Shown here in pieces: positions 55,417 to 64,000 of a stretch of DNA of 64,000 bases. A program made the translations under genes and the position numbers. Below the pieces are notes generated by a model, which had not been told where the DNA came from, ran no database searches, and saw only the letters and a program-made list of their open reading frames with translations. Every line of letters begins with the position of its first letter. The stretch's first letter is position 1. The DNA is from Viridibacillus soli (GTDB lineage Bacteria; Bacillota; Bacilli; Bacillales_A; Planococcaceae): contig NZ_JAEOAH010000003.1 in NCBI RefSeq assembly GCF_016612995.1, positions 248,001 to 312,000 of the forward strand, given 5' to 3'.

Positions 55417-56938
55417 CTAATTCCTCCCTTAAAGTCCAATTAAATGTTGGAACAATCGAAATGAAAATATCATTTTTGCTTGCGAAAACATCTGACACTA
55501 TAAATTTAGATGGCATATCTATCTTTTTAAACCTATACTTATCACCTTTTAAATCAAAGTTAAAATTAATTAAAGTGCCTTCACTCATTATGAATGTGTT
55601 ATGTGGTTTATTAGCATTAACAAAAATTGTTTCTATTGGAATATTTAAATCGAATCGATGCCATTTTTGAACTTTATCTAAATACCAAACAGAATTTTGA
55701 GTATAAACAACAAGGATATTATCTGCGCATTCAAATCCAATTATGTTTTCTATCTCCTGGGGCAAATTAATAAGTGCAAGGTGATTCAAGTCTTTTTTGT
55801 ATATTTGTCCGTTGAGTAATGCAAATATATCTCCATTTTGATTCACTTTTATTTGGTTAATTCCTTCTTTGCCCTTAAATTCTTCCCACGATAACCCATT
55901 GTTTTCTGAATAATATATATCACCTTTATCAGTTAATACTGCCATTACTTTTTTTGAGTAAACAAATTTTATTAAATTTTCACCTTTAAATATTATTTTT
56001 CTTACATTTTTTGTTATATCAAAACTTTTTATAGCAGTGTCTGTTGAGTAATATATTTTATTGTCTTTCGAAAAATTATTAGATAACCAAACATTCGATA
56101 TAAACTTCTCCTTGATACTCAAAGCTTCCCATTTCTTAGATTGTTCTTTATATACTTTAATGTAAGCTGTAGAAAATTTGGAACCAGGATTTTGATAACC
56201 CCATATTAGGGTGGTTTGTCCTGCTGATTTAGATCCAATTACTGCATTATTTTCATCAGTTATTAAAGAAATGTTTGTTTTATTTATTCGATAAAAACCA
56301 CCTCCATTAGGTACTTTTTTTTCAACTGCCAGAAGATTACCATCTATTGCGTTAAAATGCACTTTACTTATATATCCATCTTGTTTGTCGGTTCCAAAAA
56401 CAGATAAAACAGGTTTGTTCTTTTCATTTTTTGAAACAACAAAATGATATCCTATTGCAAAACCTTCTCCAGGTAATAAACCTAATTTTTCTTTTGCAAC
56501 TTCAACGGCGTCAAAACTATCAAAATTTAAATTTTCAATATCTATAAGTAAGTCTTTTGGAAGTTTTATTGCTTCATCAAAGTCCGATTTTTTAACTTTT
56601 CCATTTTCTATAGTAATGTAATATGCATGACCGTTTTTCGAATTAACCAAAGTAATATTCCACTTGTGCCTTTTACCATCTTTACCTTCTTCTCTTCTTG
56701 AATTTTGATCATCCACACTAGTAGCGTCAAATAAATTAAAAACTGAGTTTTTCATCTCTTTTTTTTTAACATGACTTAATCCAATTGATATTGCTTCATT
56801 TAATGTCAATTCATAATTAATTTCTAGTGAATCATTTACTTTTTTTGAGGAAAATACTTTATCGTATAATGGTTCTTTATATAAAAAGACAACTACTATA
56901 ATTAGTAGAAAAACTAATAAAAATAATATTTTTTTCAA
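55409..56938 (-). CDS. Membrane-anchored protein with beta-propeller (BNR-like) domain
   Basis: 509 residues. An N-terminal anchor (ILFLLVFLLIIVVVFLY) holds the rest outside the cell. Residues 40-215 look like a PepSY-type region (LTLNEAISIGLSHVKKKE, KNGHAYYITIENGKVKKSDF). From about 230 a propeller of sialidase/sortilin-like blades follows (ISNVWLSNNFSKDNKIYYST, YYSENNGLSWEEFKGKEG). The start is TTG with AAAGGGATG 5 bases upstream. It could be a surface sensor or adhesin with its small secreted partner. A catalytic site is not evident. Confidence 0.7.
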   Translation of the reverse strand: MKKILFLLVFLLIIVVVFLYKEPLYDKVFSSKKVNDSLEINYELTLNEAISIGLSHVKKKEMKNSVFNLFDATSVDDQNSRREEGKDGKRHKWNITLVNSKNGHAYYITIENGKVKKSDFDEAIKLPKDLLIDIENLNFDSFDAVEVAKEKLGLLPGEGFAIGYHFVVSKNEKNKPVLSVFGTDKQDGYISKVHFNAIDGNLLAVEKKVPNGGGFYRINKTNISLITDENNAVIGSKSAGQTTLIWGYQNPGSKFSTAYIKVYKEQSKKWEALSIKEKFISNVWLSNNFSKDNKIYYSTDTAIKSFDITKNVRKIIFKGENLIKFVYSKKVMAVLTDKGDIYYSENNGLSWEEFKGKEGINQIKVNQNGDIFALLNGQIYKKDLNHLALINLPQEIENIIGFECADNILVVYTQNSVWYLDKVQKWHRFDLNIPIETIFVNANKPHNTFIMSEGTLINFNFDLKGDKYRFKKIDMPSKFIVSDVFASKNDIFISIVPTFNWTLREELDD

Positions 56939-57121
56939 TTTATCATCCCTTTTAAATCAATATAGTTTTATATAATTATAAAGATTCTACATATTTTACA
57001 AAATTCCTCTTTTTAATATGATTTTCCCTTTTTTATTTATAAACAGGGAAAGCATATGAGAAATTGAAACCAATACTTTTAATCGCAGTAACGGAAATTC
57101 CAATAGGAGAAGATTGGTTAT

Positions 57122-57349
57122 ATGAATGCAAATATGATGGTTTTCGCGGCGAACAAATTAGTTGAGAATAATAAAACAGTTAAGCAACCAAGTCTTAACT
57201 TTTCTACATCTGACATATTCGATAAATCACGTGATTCTGCACCATCACATAAGGAAAGCCCAATCGACCTGTTCTATAAAGTAATAAAAAGCTATGACCT
57301 ATCAAAACCTAATTTGAAGGTAATACATAAAGATAAAGTAGAAAAATAA
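57122..57349 (+). CDS. Hypothetical 75-residue protein
   Basis: ATG with GGAGA about 9-10 bases upstream. Basic and hydrophilic, with FKVIKSY-like helical parts (SPIDLFYKVIKSYDLSKPNL) and no signal or membrane segment. A second small ORF follows 42 bases later. No family recognised. Confidence 0.4.
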   Translation: MNANMMVFAANKLVENNKTVKQPSLNFSTSDIFDKSRDSAPSHKESPIDLFYKVIKSYDLSKPNLKVIHKDKVEK

Positions 57350-57391
57350 TAACAGTACAAAATACACGAATTTTAAAGGATGATAAATAAA

Positions 57392-57517
57392 ATGCCAACC
57401 TACGCAGAAATAGAAGAACATCGAAAAGCTGATTATACAAATGAAGACTTTATATTTGGTAGCGAATTTTTCTTATTGTTTGCTTCTTTCTGTTGTTTTG
57501 GAATAAGGATTGAATAA
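57392..57517 (+). CDS. Hypothetical 41-residue ORF
   Basis: ATG with AAAGGATG upstream. A polar head (MPTYAEIEEHRKADYTNEDF) is followed by an apolar stretch FFLLFASFCCFGI. It is followed by a terminator at 57553. It may be a truncated gene. Confidence 0.35.
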   Translation: MPTYAEIEEHRKADYTNEDFIFGSEFFLLFASFCCFGIRIE

Positions 57518-57552
57518 AACACAGCTACAAATGCTTATTCTAGTAGAAAATT

Positions 57553-57598
57553 ATAGCCTCTATTTTGAACAAAGATTGTTCAAAATGGGGCTATTTTC
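57553..57598 (+). terminator. Terminator
   Basis: ATAGCC/GGCTAT and ATTTTGAAC/GTTCAAAAT pair into one long stem, followed by TTTCA. Confidence 0.75.
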
Positions 57599-57735
57599 AA
57601 ACCTGTATAGGGCTTTTTGTAATAAAGATTGATTATTTCGGAAATCAAATATTTAACTAAAGCGCACCGTTAGTTCAACAACTTTTTCAAATCAATTCTT
57701 GGATTGTTGCTATTGCTTAATTTTATCTAATATGT

Positions 57736-57777
57736 AAAAACAGCCACCTCCGGATAGGAAGTAGCTGTACTTTTTAT
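57736..57777. terminator. Bidirectional-type terminator hairpin
   Basis: ACAGC/GCTGT with inner TCC/GGA pairs, A run before and TTTTT after. The surrounding 57599-58409 has no readable gene; another hairpin (TAAGCACTTAT...ATGAGTGCTTA) lies at about 58118-58153. Confidence 0.6.
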
Positions 57778-58409
57778 TGAACTAACGACCCGTTTGTTTA
57801 AGTGTATTTATTAACAAGCTTTATCTGATTTAGTTAAAAAACAAGCCTTAGAGAATTTAATCAATCTTTTTTATAAACAACTTTATTTCAAACCGACAAC
57901 TGGTTAAATGTTTGGATAAAAGAAGATTATGCGCCAAGTGACTAACAGAGGATGGTTTACAGCGTTGTTTCTTTTTAAGGGTATGTTTTAAATATACCTA
58001 TGCGTATTTGATAGCAAGTTTCCACACTTTATCTTTTAATAGGGTATCCCCTTTTATTGGGCAAATATAATTAAACAATTTTCTGAATTATAGTTAATAG
58101 TACGAATATTAAGCATTTTAAGCACTTATGGAATTTTTCTTATGAGTGCTTAAGCTACCTGCAGATTAGACAATTTAGTTGTTTTATGGACTCATGGAGA
58201 CGTGTGAAGATATGGCGTTTTATTTTATCCACGAGGACTTTTCTCACGCCGCATCCCCTTACTTTGAAAACTTCGGTATACTACTCTAAACTCTCTTAAT
58301 TTATAAATAAATACCTCAAATACTAAAAATCAAAAAAAGTGAGAATATATATCCATCCTAAACGATGTATTAAATGTAAGGGCCTTTACAATCTAGAAGG
58401 AGCGTACAT

Positions 58410-58967
58410 ATGAAAATTACGAGTAAGAATTTTATTAACCGTTTTAAAAAAGGAAAAGAAGATGCTTTTGAATATGTAATTGATGAATATATCGGAATTG
58501 TAAAAGCTGTTATATACAATTCACTTAAATCTTATAATGACCCCCAGCTTGTAGAGGAATGTATCAATGATGCTTTTTTAGGAGCCTGGGAAAATGCTAT
58601 ACAATTTAAAGGTGATTCGGAAGATTTCCGAAAATGGATCTGTACAATTGCTAAATTTAAAGCTGTAGATAAGCAAAGAAAGCTATCAAAATCACAGATT
58701 GTTACAGATATCGAGGATACACAGATGCAAACAGTGCAATCTGCAGAAGACGGGATTATTAAAAGAGAATCGACACAAGAGTTATTACAAATATTGAGCC
58801 AGTTAGAAGAAATAGACCGGGATATTTTCACGATGAAATACTTTTTGGATATGAAGAATGAGGATATAGCCAATCACCTTGGTTTGTCAAAAGCCGCAAT
58901 CGATAACCGGCTGTATCGTGGTAAGAAAAAATTGCGACAACTTCAACTGAAAGGAAGTCTTTTATGA
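58410..58967 (+). CDS. ECF-type RNA polymerase sigma factor
   Basis: 185 residues with region 2 (DPQLVEECINDAFLGAWENA, FRKWICTIAKFKAVDKQRKL) and region 4 (LEEIDRDIFTMKYFLDMKNE, DIANHLGLSKAAIDNRLYRG). AGAAGGAG stands before the ATG. Its end overlaps the DUF4179 gene by 4 bases. This pairing of an ECF sigma with a DUF4179 protein is common in Bacilli, where the latter is thought to be the anti-sigma or sensor. Confidence 0.9.
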   Translation: MKITSKNFINRFKKGKEDAFEYVIDEYIGIVKAVIYNSLKSYNDPQLVEECINDAFLGAWENAIQFKGDSEDFRKWICTIAKFKAVDKQRKLSKSQIVTDIEDTQMQTVQSAEDGIIKRESTQELLQILSQLEEIDRDIFTMKYFLDMKNEDIANHLGLSKAAIDNRLYRGKKKLRQLQLKGSLL

Positions 58968-60010
58968 AAAAATTATATAAACAATTCAATGATTTGAAGA
59001 TTGATGAAGATATTCAAGCAATGCCGGTGAGTGAATTAGAAAAGGCACGCGTCAAAAAAAACGTGATGAAACGCAAAAACAAAAAACATCTTTCAAGAAA
59101 TATAGCAGTTGCAGCTGTTATTTTCGCTGCATCAACAATCTCACTTAGTGCAGCATATCCTTCATTTGCTTTTCAATTACCTTTAATAGGAAATGTTTTT
59201 TCGTACTTTACTGAGCAGAACAAAGCGTTTGAAAAATATAATGCTTACTCAACTGATATCGGTAAAACAAAAGAAAGTAATGGCATTAGCGTAACTATAA
59301 CAAAGGCTGTATATGATAGAGAAAGCATCGCAATTGCTTATTTGATAGAAAGTGAGAAAAATTTAGGAGGATTTCCCACATTTTCTGGGCAGCCTACTGT
59401 AGCAGAATACAAAAATCTTCATCACTCCTCCTCGGTTGGGGTTAAAAAAATAAGCAAAAATCAATATGCAGGCTTATACGTTATCAATCTAAAGGATAGT
59501 ATGCCTATTGATAAAATTAATGTTAATTGGGATGTAGATGCCATTCAAAACTTGCATAATAACGAAATTTCAACTTTAGGAATACCAAATCTTAAAGTTC
59601 CGGGAGATTGGTCATTTGACTTCTCATTACATGCACTTGAAACAGATTCAATTCTATTTTCTGATATAAGCACTCAAAAAAAAGGGGTTGAAGTTAAATT
59701 AAACAAGATCACTACAACACCCATTTCTAGCGTTCTCTATTTATCACATTATGCAGATCAAGCAATCAGAAAGAATTCGGAGCATGTGGGTCTAACCTAC
59801 TTAATAACTGATAACTTAGGTAATAAATACAAAGAAATACCCGCTGGAATTACCGATTTTGACGCGTATTCAAGGGATTCGCGTATAGCAACTGAAGCTT
59901 TTGATAAAGAAGCAACATCCATTACAATTACTCCAGAAGTAAGGTTAAGTATTTCACCTGATAAAATAAAAACTTTTAAAATGAAACCGATTAAAGTTCA
60001 ATTGCCTTAA
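58964..60010 (+). CDS. DUF4179 domain membrane protein, probable anti-sigma factor
   Basis: 348 residues. A cytosolic head of about 45 residues (LYKQFNDLKIDEDIQAMPVS, KARVKKNVMKRKN) binds the sigma by analogy. One membrane helix follows (NIAVAAVIFAASTISLSAAY), and then an extracellular beta-rich DUF4179 region starting at FQLPLIGNVFSYF. It starts within the sigma stop (ATGA). It should hold the sigma at the membrane until an envelope signal is sensed. A terminator lies 100 bases after the stop. Confidence 0.82.
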   Translation: MKKLYKQFNDLKIDEDIQAMPVSELEKARVKKNVMKRKNKKHLSRNIAVAAVIFAASTISLSAAYPSFAFQLPLIGNVFSYFTEQNKAFEKYNAYSTDIGKTKESNGISVTITKAVYDRESIAIAYLIESEKNLGGFPTFSGQPTVAEYKNLHHSSSVGVKKISKNQYAGLYVINLKDSMPIDKINVNWDVDAIQNLHNNEISTLGIPNLKVPGDWSFDFSLHALETDSILFSDISTQKKGVEVKLNKITTTPISSVLYLSHYADQAIRKNSEHVGLTYLITDNLGNKYKEIPAGITDFDAYSRDSRIATEAFDKEATSITITPEVRLSISPDKIKTFKMKPIKVQLP

Positions 60011-60108
60011 TTGAAAAAAGCTCCTTGCTACGACACAATACTTTACCTCAGCTGAATACTTTCTTAGCTTAGCTGCAACTTTTTCAATTGGTTTGAACTT
60101 AAACTTTA

Positions 60109-60145
60109 AAACGGCTTCTATCAACAATAATAGAAGCCGTTTGCT
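60109..60145 (+). terminator. Terminator of the sigma/DUF4179 operon
   Basis: Perfect 12-bp stem AAACGGCTTCTA/TAGAAGCCGTTT. The T tail is weak. 60146-60369 has no gene. Confidence 0.7.
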
Positions 60146-60369
60146 ATATCACGAATCTTTTTGGATATTTATAAATTATATAAAGTCTGTGAACATAGTG
60201 AAAATGAAACTCTTTTGAATAAAATTTATCATACTAGTTCATGAAACTCGTGTTTTTTATGAATATGCTTAACAGTGTATATAAAAAATTCAATTCATTA
60301 GAATGTTCTTCGAAAGGACATAAAAAAACTTAAGTTTGTTTGGATTCTCTTTTTGGGAGATTTAGCTTT

Positions 60370-61026
60370 TCATAGAGTTTCTTTTTTAATTGATACTAAA
60401 TTTAACACCAGTTGTACAGCCATAGCATCGTCTAAATAACCAATCGGAAATGTGTAATCCGGAATAACATCTACTGGCAATATGAAATATATGAGTGCAC
60501 TTCCAATTAAGGTAAGTTCAGCTGGAGTACCCTTCTTTAGAAGGAATTTCTCATACATTTCCTTCAAATTATTAATAAATGGACCTATACTACCTACTTT
60601 CTGAACCTTCTCCACAAAGCTATTAAGTATCGTCTCTTTTCCAGCCTCTGTTTGTGTAAATTGTTCATAATTAGCTAATTGCTTTTCAACACTTGTGATA
60701 GAAAAATTTTTATCATATAAATTAGCAGATTCGAGGAAGGTTTGAATGCTGTCAACTGAAGTATGAATATCTGAATCTAGCTTATCCTGCTTCTGTTCAA
60801 TATCATAGCCAGCCGCAGCAAATAACTCTGAAAAAGGAACTCCAAGGTGCTTAGAAAATTTTTTTATATGATCAAGCTTTGCTTTCCGTTTACCGTTGAT
60901 AATCCGTGAGATTGTAGCTGTATCAATATCAGTGAGCTCACTAAGTTTGCGCATTGATAATGACCGTTCCTTTAATAAGTCTTTTAACACCAAACCAAAA
61001 TTACTATTTTTTCTTCCTTCAGACAT
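60370..61026 (-). CDS. XRE-type helix-turn-helix protein with DUF1232 domain
   Basis: 218 residues. Residues of about 10-70 are a Cro/C1 helix-turn-helix (SMRKLSELTDIDTATISRII). A helical linker leads to a C-terminal DUF1232 (YkvA-like) segment (LTLIGSALIYFILPVDVIPD, GYLDDAMAVQLVL), which carries the IPD...GYLDD motif. It combines DNA binding with a membrane-associated domain. Targets are unknown. AAAGGA precedes the ATG. Confidence 0.85.
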   Translation of the reverse strand: MSEGRKNSNFGLVLKDLLKERSLSMRKLSELTDIDTATISRIINGKRKAKLDHIKKFSKHLGVPFSELFAAAGYDIEQKQDKLDSDIHTSVDSIQTFLESANLYDKNFSITSVEKQLANYEQFTQTEAGKETILNSFVEKVQKVGSIGPFINNLKEMYEKFLLKKGTPAELTLIGSALIYFILPVDVIPDYTFPIGYLDDAMAVQLVLNLVSIKKETL

Positions 61027-61753
61027 ATTCTATTTTCCTTTCTATATAATTCATGTTCAAAAAGAAGCATAAAAAAAGTCGTGAAGACGAGGTTTTCGAA
61101 TGCAGAAGCAATTTTTAACAGACTTTTTGAATATTCTCAATAAGTAATCAATGCGATTTGTTACAATTGTATCATATAAAAATGAACCAACTACATCGCA
61201 AAGTTTCTCAAGATAACGGGATGATCGAACCTGAATTTATTTTATAACTACTTTGACCGTGCTCGTACTAAAAGTTTCAAAGTGTAGCAGGATTGTTTAA
61301 TTCAACATTATGAAAAAATGATACAGCACCTACTTCGTATGGTAAAAACATTTCCATTGACATTATGACAAAATATGAAATGTTGACGAAATCCCCTCAT
61401 CCATCTTCAAGTTTGGATTTTGGCGTTGACCATTCTTTCACTTGATTTTTATTAAACAACCGAGAAAAAACTCTTCTCATTTCCTCTAATCATACTGCAC
61501 TTCTATTTCTCCTTCAATATAGAAACTTAATTCATGTAAAAGAGCGTATGTGAGTTTGTTTATCACTATGTAGTTCTGTCACCAAGACAAAGTTTTTTGA
61601 AACTTCACATCCCTCTTTGACCCCCTTTTTAATCACACTCTCACCCTAAAAAAGCTGTAATAATGCTCTCTAAAATAATTACTCCACTAAACCGTTAATA
61701 TGGCTTTTTTATGTTCAATACTAACGTATGTTATTACATTTTTTATTGATTCT
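61027..61753. other. Intergenic region without a recognisable gene
   Basis: About 730 AT-rich bases with stops in all frames. No motif, tRNA or strong hairpin is seen. Confidence 0.45.
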
Positions 61754-61871
61754 AGCGGAGGGTGCTCGACTTCTGTGGGAAATACAAGCGAACCGAGACC
61801 CTGCACAGAGCGTAGCTAAGGAAGCGGCTCGGTGCTTGCCCGCGGAAAGCGAGCACCCCGTAGAGGAAACC
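61754..61871. repeat. GC-rich imperfect-palindrome intergenic repeat
   Basis: A 118-base GC-rich island in AT-rich DNA. GGGTGCTCG (61760-61768) pairs with CGAGCACCC (61850-61858). CTTCTGTGGG pairs loosely with CCGCGGAAAG, and ACCGAG with CTCGGT. The CCCGCGGAAAGCGAGCA and GAGGAAACCAAC parts resemble a widely dispersed repeat family of Bacillaceae genomes that I recall. It has no coding capacity and might be a MITE-like or RNA element. Confidence 0.6.
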
Positions 61872-61961
61872 AACCTACCACTTTAATTATAATGGTTTAA
61901 ATTGGTTAATCAACACGCCTGCTCTACTTAATATCTTTTCAAAGTGGCCTAAAGTAAACGA

Positions 61962-62209
61962 ACAAATCCAAACATCCGTTTCGTTCAATATATCAAATTT
62001 GACGAAATGTCAAAACAATAACCAGACTGATTCCTTCCCCATTAACAATACGCGATGGGAACAGTGAATAACCTTCACCTTTCGAACAAACCTAAACATC
62101 CGCTTCATTCAATATATGTCGATTTTGACGAAATGTCAACATAATAACCAGACTGGTTCCTCCCCCATTAACAATACGCGATAGGAATAGTGAATAACCT
62201 TCATCTTGC
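61962..62209. repeat. Two tandem copies of a 124-bp unit
   Basis: Units 61962-62085 and 62086-62209 are about 85-90 percent identical by eye. Shared runs include TTTGACGAAATGTCAA, AATAACCAGACTG and CCCATTAACAATACGCGAT. The second unit overlaps the 3' part of a small minus-strand ORF and the first repeats its C-terminal coding sequence. Confidence 0.8.
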
Positions 62210-62334
62210 ACATAACACCCTGCGCTCAAGTCGGTCTCTTTTTCTTTTTTACAAATATAGGACATTTCATTTCCAATCAAAGTTGGTGATGTGTAGCCGA
62301 TGTCTTTCCAAAGATATATCTCACAAAACTTCAC
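62092..62334 (-). CDS. Hypothetical 80-residue protein downstream of rodA
   Basis: A GTG start at 62334 lies inside the end of the rodA-like gene (14-base overlap), so it may be coupled to it. The C-terminal part DEGYSLFLSRIVNGGGTSLV and the following IMLTFRQNR lie in the tandem repeat; the same frame in the second copy still reads GEGYSLFPSRIVNGEGISLV, with a stop a few residues later. Preserved reading suggests past coding selection. No family recognised. Confidence 0.4.
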   Translation of the reverse strand: MKFCEIYLWKDIGYTSPTLIGNEMSYICKKEKETDLSAGCYVQDEGYSLFLSRIVNGGGTSLVIMLTFRQNRHILNEADV

Positions 62335-63478
62335 TTTTAAACATATATTTTTTTGTACGTAAATTTACACTGAATACTAATCCAAGGGCAATCATATTGG
62401 TTATAAGCGCACTTCCCCCATAACTTAACAGCGGCAAGGCAATTCCAGTAACCGGCATTAACCCGATTGTCATAGAAATATTTTGAAAAACTTGGAATGC
62501 TATTAACCCAATCACCCCAGCACAAATATAGTAGCCTAACCTATTATTAGCACTTAATCCAATGATCGTTATTCGATAAAGCAAGATAAAATACAAGGTT
62601 ATTAATATAGATGCACCTATAAAACCAAATTCTTCACCAATGACTGAAAAGATAAAATCAGTGTGTGCTTCGGGAATATTTCCACTTTGCACTTGCCTTC
62701 CCTGATTGAATCCACTCCCATACATTTGACCTGATCCAATCCCCAGAACGGCTTGTTTTAGTTGATAACCATAGCTTAAGGCATACTCATCAGGGCTAAG
62801 CCAACCATATATTCTCTCCAATTGATGAGGTTTAATGATTTTAATAAAAATGTCATAAAAATTATTGTGTAAATAGACAAGAAAGCCGATTAATGCTATA
62901 AAACTGGAAACTAGGATTCCAACTACTTTGAAAGCTATTCCAGAAACAAGTATTAAACTAAGTGCTATTGCTGCAATGACAAGTGCGGAACCTAAATCAG
63001 GCTGTACCAAAATTAAATAGAAAGGAACGATTGTTATCAAAAGTACCTTTATGGTAATTGAAATACTATATTTAAATGAAAGCGCTTGATTTGCAAAACG
63101 TTTTAATACAACTGATAAATATATTATTAGAAATACTTTCATAAACTCAGATGGCTGCAAATCAAAAAAACCTAAATTTATCCATCTTGTAGCTCCGTTT
63201 TTAAACGTTCCGAAAAAGTGTACAAGTATTAACAACCCAATTCCTATAGAATAAAGAGGCAGTGTCCATCTTTCAAGCAACTCAAAATCAAATAATGCCA
63301 CTCCCACCAAAACAGCTGTGCCAATGATGTACCAAATTACTTGTCTTTTCACAAAATAATAAGGGTCATGCGTCTCATATTGCCCTGATCCACTGTAAAC
63401 AGCAATCAAGCTGAATATGAATAAACAGAATAAAGTAATCAACAATACATAATCCACCTGAATTTCACTTCTCTTCAA
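62321..63478 (-). CDS. FtsW/RodA/SpoVE family peptidoglycan polymerase
   Basis: 385 residues with ten membrane helices. The SEDS family signatures are RWINLGFFDLQPSEFMKVFL, LVQPDLGSALVIAAIAL, GSGFNQGRQVQSGNIPEAHT followed by DFIFSVIGEEFGF with the catalytic Asp, and GIALPLLSYGGSALI. It polymerises lipid II into glycan strands in the membrane, with a partner PBP. The general pattern favours RodA over FtsW, but the family has several paralogues in Bacilli. The start is TTG with GGGGGAGG upstream. Confidence 0.92.
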   Translation of the reverse strand: MKRSEIQVDYVLLITLFCLFIFSLIAVYSGSGQYETHDPYYFVKRQVIWYIIGTAVLVGVALFDFELLERWTLPLYSIGIGLLILVHFFGTFKNGATRWINLGFFDLQPSEFMKVFLIIYLSVVLKRFANQALSFKYSISITIKVLLITIVPFYLILVQPDLGSALVIAAIALSLILVSGIAFKVVGILVSSFIALIGFLVYLHNNFYDIFIKIIKPHQLERIYGWLSPDEYALSYGYQLKQAVLGIGSGQMYGSGFNQGRQVQSGNIPEAHTDFIFSVIGEEFGFIGASILITLYFILLYRITIIGLSANNRLGYYICAGVIGLIAFQVFQNISMTIGLMPVTGIALPLLSYGGSALITNMIALGLVFSVNLRTKKYMFKSEVL

Positions 63479-63951
63479 CTAATACCTACCTCCCCCGTCT
63501 CTATCTTCTATTAAATTCAGCGTACTCAGTTCATTAACTTTTCTCCATTTCTCTAATCTTATGAGATTTTACTTTTTTAATAGAAACATAGGTTGAACCG
63601 CATGTTTAAGTGAACGATGATCCCAGATTGTAAGGAACTGAAACGTAAAAAACTCCTTATTTAAGAAACGTCTCTGGACATTTTTGAGCAGTAACGTATT
63701 TCCATCATAGAAGCCTCACCTAACAAGAATCATATTCAATAACCTCCACATCATATATATTTGAGTATAGTGGTGTCAATGTGAATTACTGTAAATACTC
63801 AATTGCATGCCTACAGAATACTGGTATGTTAACATTCCACTGGACAACTTTTATGAGGACAGCTACTTAAATTCAACTGGCGTTAAATAGACCAGTCTTC
63901 CATGAATTCAAATGTTGTTAGACCAATGAACGTAATAATTAAAATTGACTA
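63479..63951. other. Intergenic region without a recognisable gene
   Basis: About 470 AT-rich bases between divergent genes. No open frame of interest. Confidence 0.4.
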
Positions 63952-63973
63952 CATGTATACAATTGTATACATG
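63952..63973. promoter_or_regulatory. Perfect 22-bp operator palindrome at the window edge
   Basis: CATGTATACAA followed by its exact reverse complement. A TTGACT at 63945 and TATACA at 63966 could form a promoter with a short 15-base spacer, overlapped by the palindrome. The TGTATACA core is typical of GntR-family operators, which suggests autoregulation. Confidence 0.65.
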
Positions 63974-63988
63974 GGAAGGGGATTTATA

Positions 63989-64000
63989 ATGAGAGATGAA
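63989..64000 (+). CDS. Start of a gene cut by the window end (possibly a GntR-type regulator)
   Basis: AAGGGG is 7 bases before an ATG that opens MRDE. Only four codons are inside the window. The operator palindrome just upstream suggests a regulator, but the product cannot be known. Confidence 0.5.

Overview
The window looks like chromosomal DNA of a low-GC, endospore-forming-type Firmicute of the Bacillaceae/Planococcaceae kind (Lysinibacillus, Solibacillus or Bacillus-like). The reasons are strong AGGAGG-type ribosome binding sites, frequent TTG/GTG starts, AT-rich intergenic DNA, and Bacillus-type genes: SpoIISA/SpoIISB, OpuA, EcsB, XpaC/TelA, DUF1033, several ECF sigma operons and a RodA/FtsW protein. 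The species cannot be named from this sequence alone. There are no rRNA or tRNA genes and no CRISPR array.

Layout. 0-6 kb: a DUF418 membrane protein, an IS21 remnant, a SpoIIS toxin-antitoxin locus with an extra small antitoxin-like ORF, an aminoglycoside-phosphotransferase-like kinase, a Ser/Gly/Cys-tailed small protein and a decayed TetR gene. 6-15 kb: a glycine-betaine-type OpuA importer (CBS-containing ATPase plus a permease fused to its binding protein), then a decaying fatty-acid/aldehyde operon in which an aldehyde dehydrogenase and an enoyl-CoA hydratase survive between broken acyl-CoA dehydrogenase, alcohol dehydrogenase and unidentified genes, then an ABC-F ATPase. 15-17 kb: a probably intact IS607-type element with serine recombinase and TnpB, an RNA-guided nuclease family. 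17-23 kb: small genes, a MarR/DUF4097 pair sharing an operator-like sequence, VOC and GNAT enzymes. 23-26 kb: the kynurenine operon kynU-kynA-kynB, divergent from a TetR regulator, for degradation of tryptophan to anthranilate. 26-32 kb: a cold-shock protein with a structured leader, a globin-type chemoreceptor with a CZB domain, acylphosphatase and xpaC-telA.

The most striking region is 32-36.3 kb. A complete three-domain Cry-type pesticidal toxin gene carries an N-terminal secretion signal and an extra C-terminal domain in place of the long crystallisation half. It lies next to an IS6/IS240-type transposase remnant, and the whole 4-kb cassette sits between the 3' end of telA and a decayed second copy of that 3' end including its terminator. 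This looks like an acquired toxin island.

36-64 kb: an orphan EcsB, a frameshifted TetR with an intact palindromic operator in front of a membrane protein, a two-component system, IS30 and IS3 remnants, two ABC-2 type exporters, three ECF sigma factor loci (one co-transcribed with an ABC exporter, one with a zinc-ribbon membrane protein, one with a DUF4179 protein), an exported-protein pair, an XRE-DUF1232 protein, a GC-rich hairpin repeat, a 124-bp tandem duplication, a RodA-type protein, and the first codons of a gene behind a perfect 22-bp palindrome. The many decayed genes and IS fragments show a region of active turnover.
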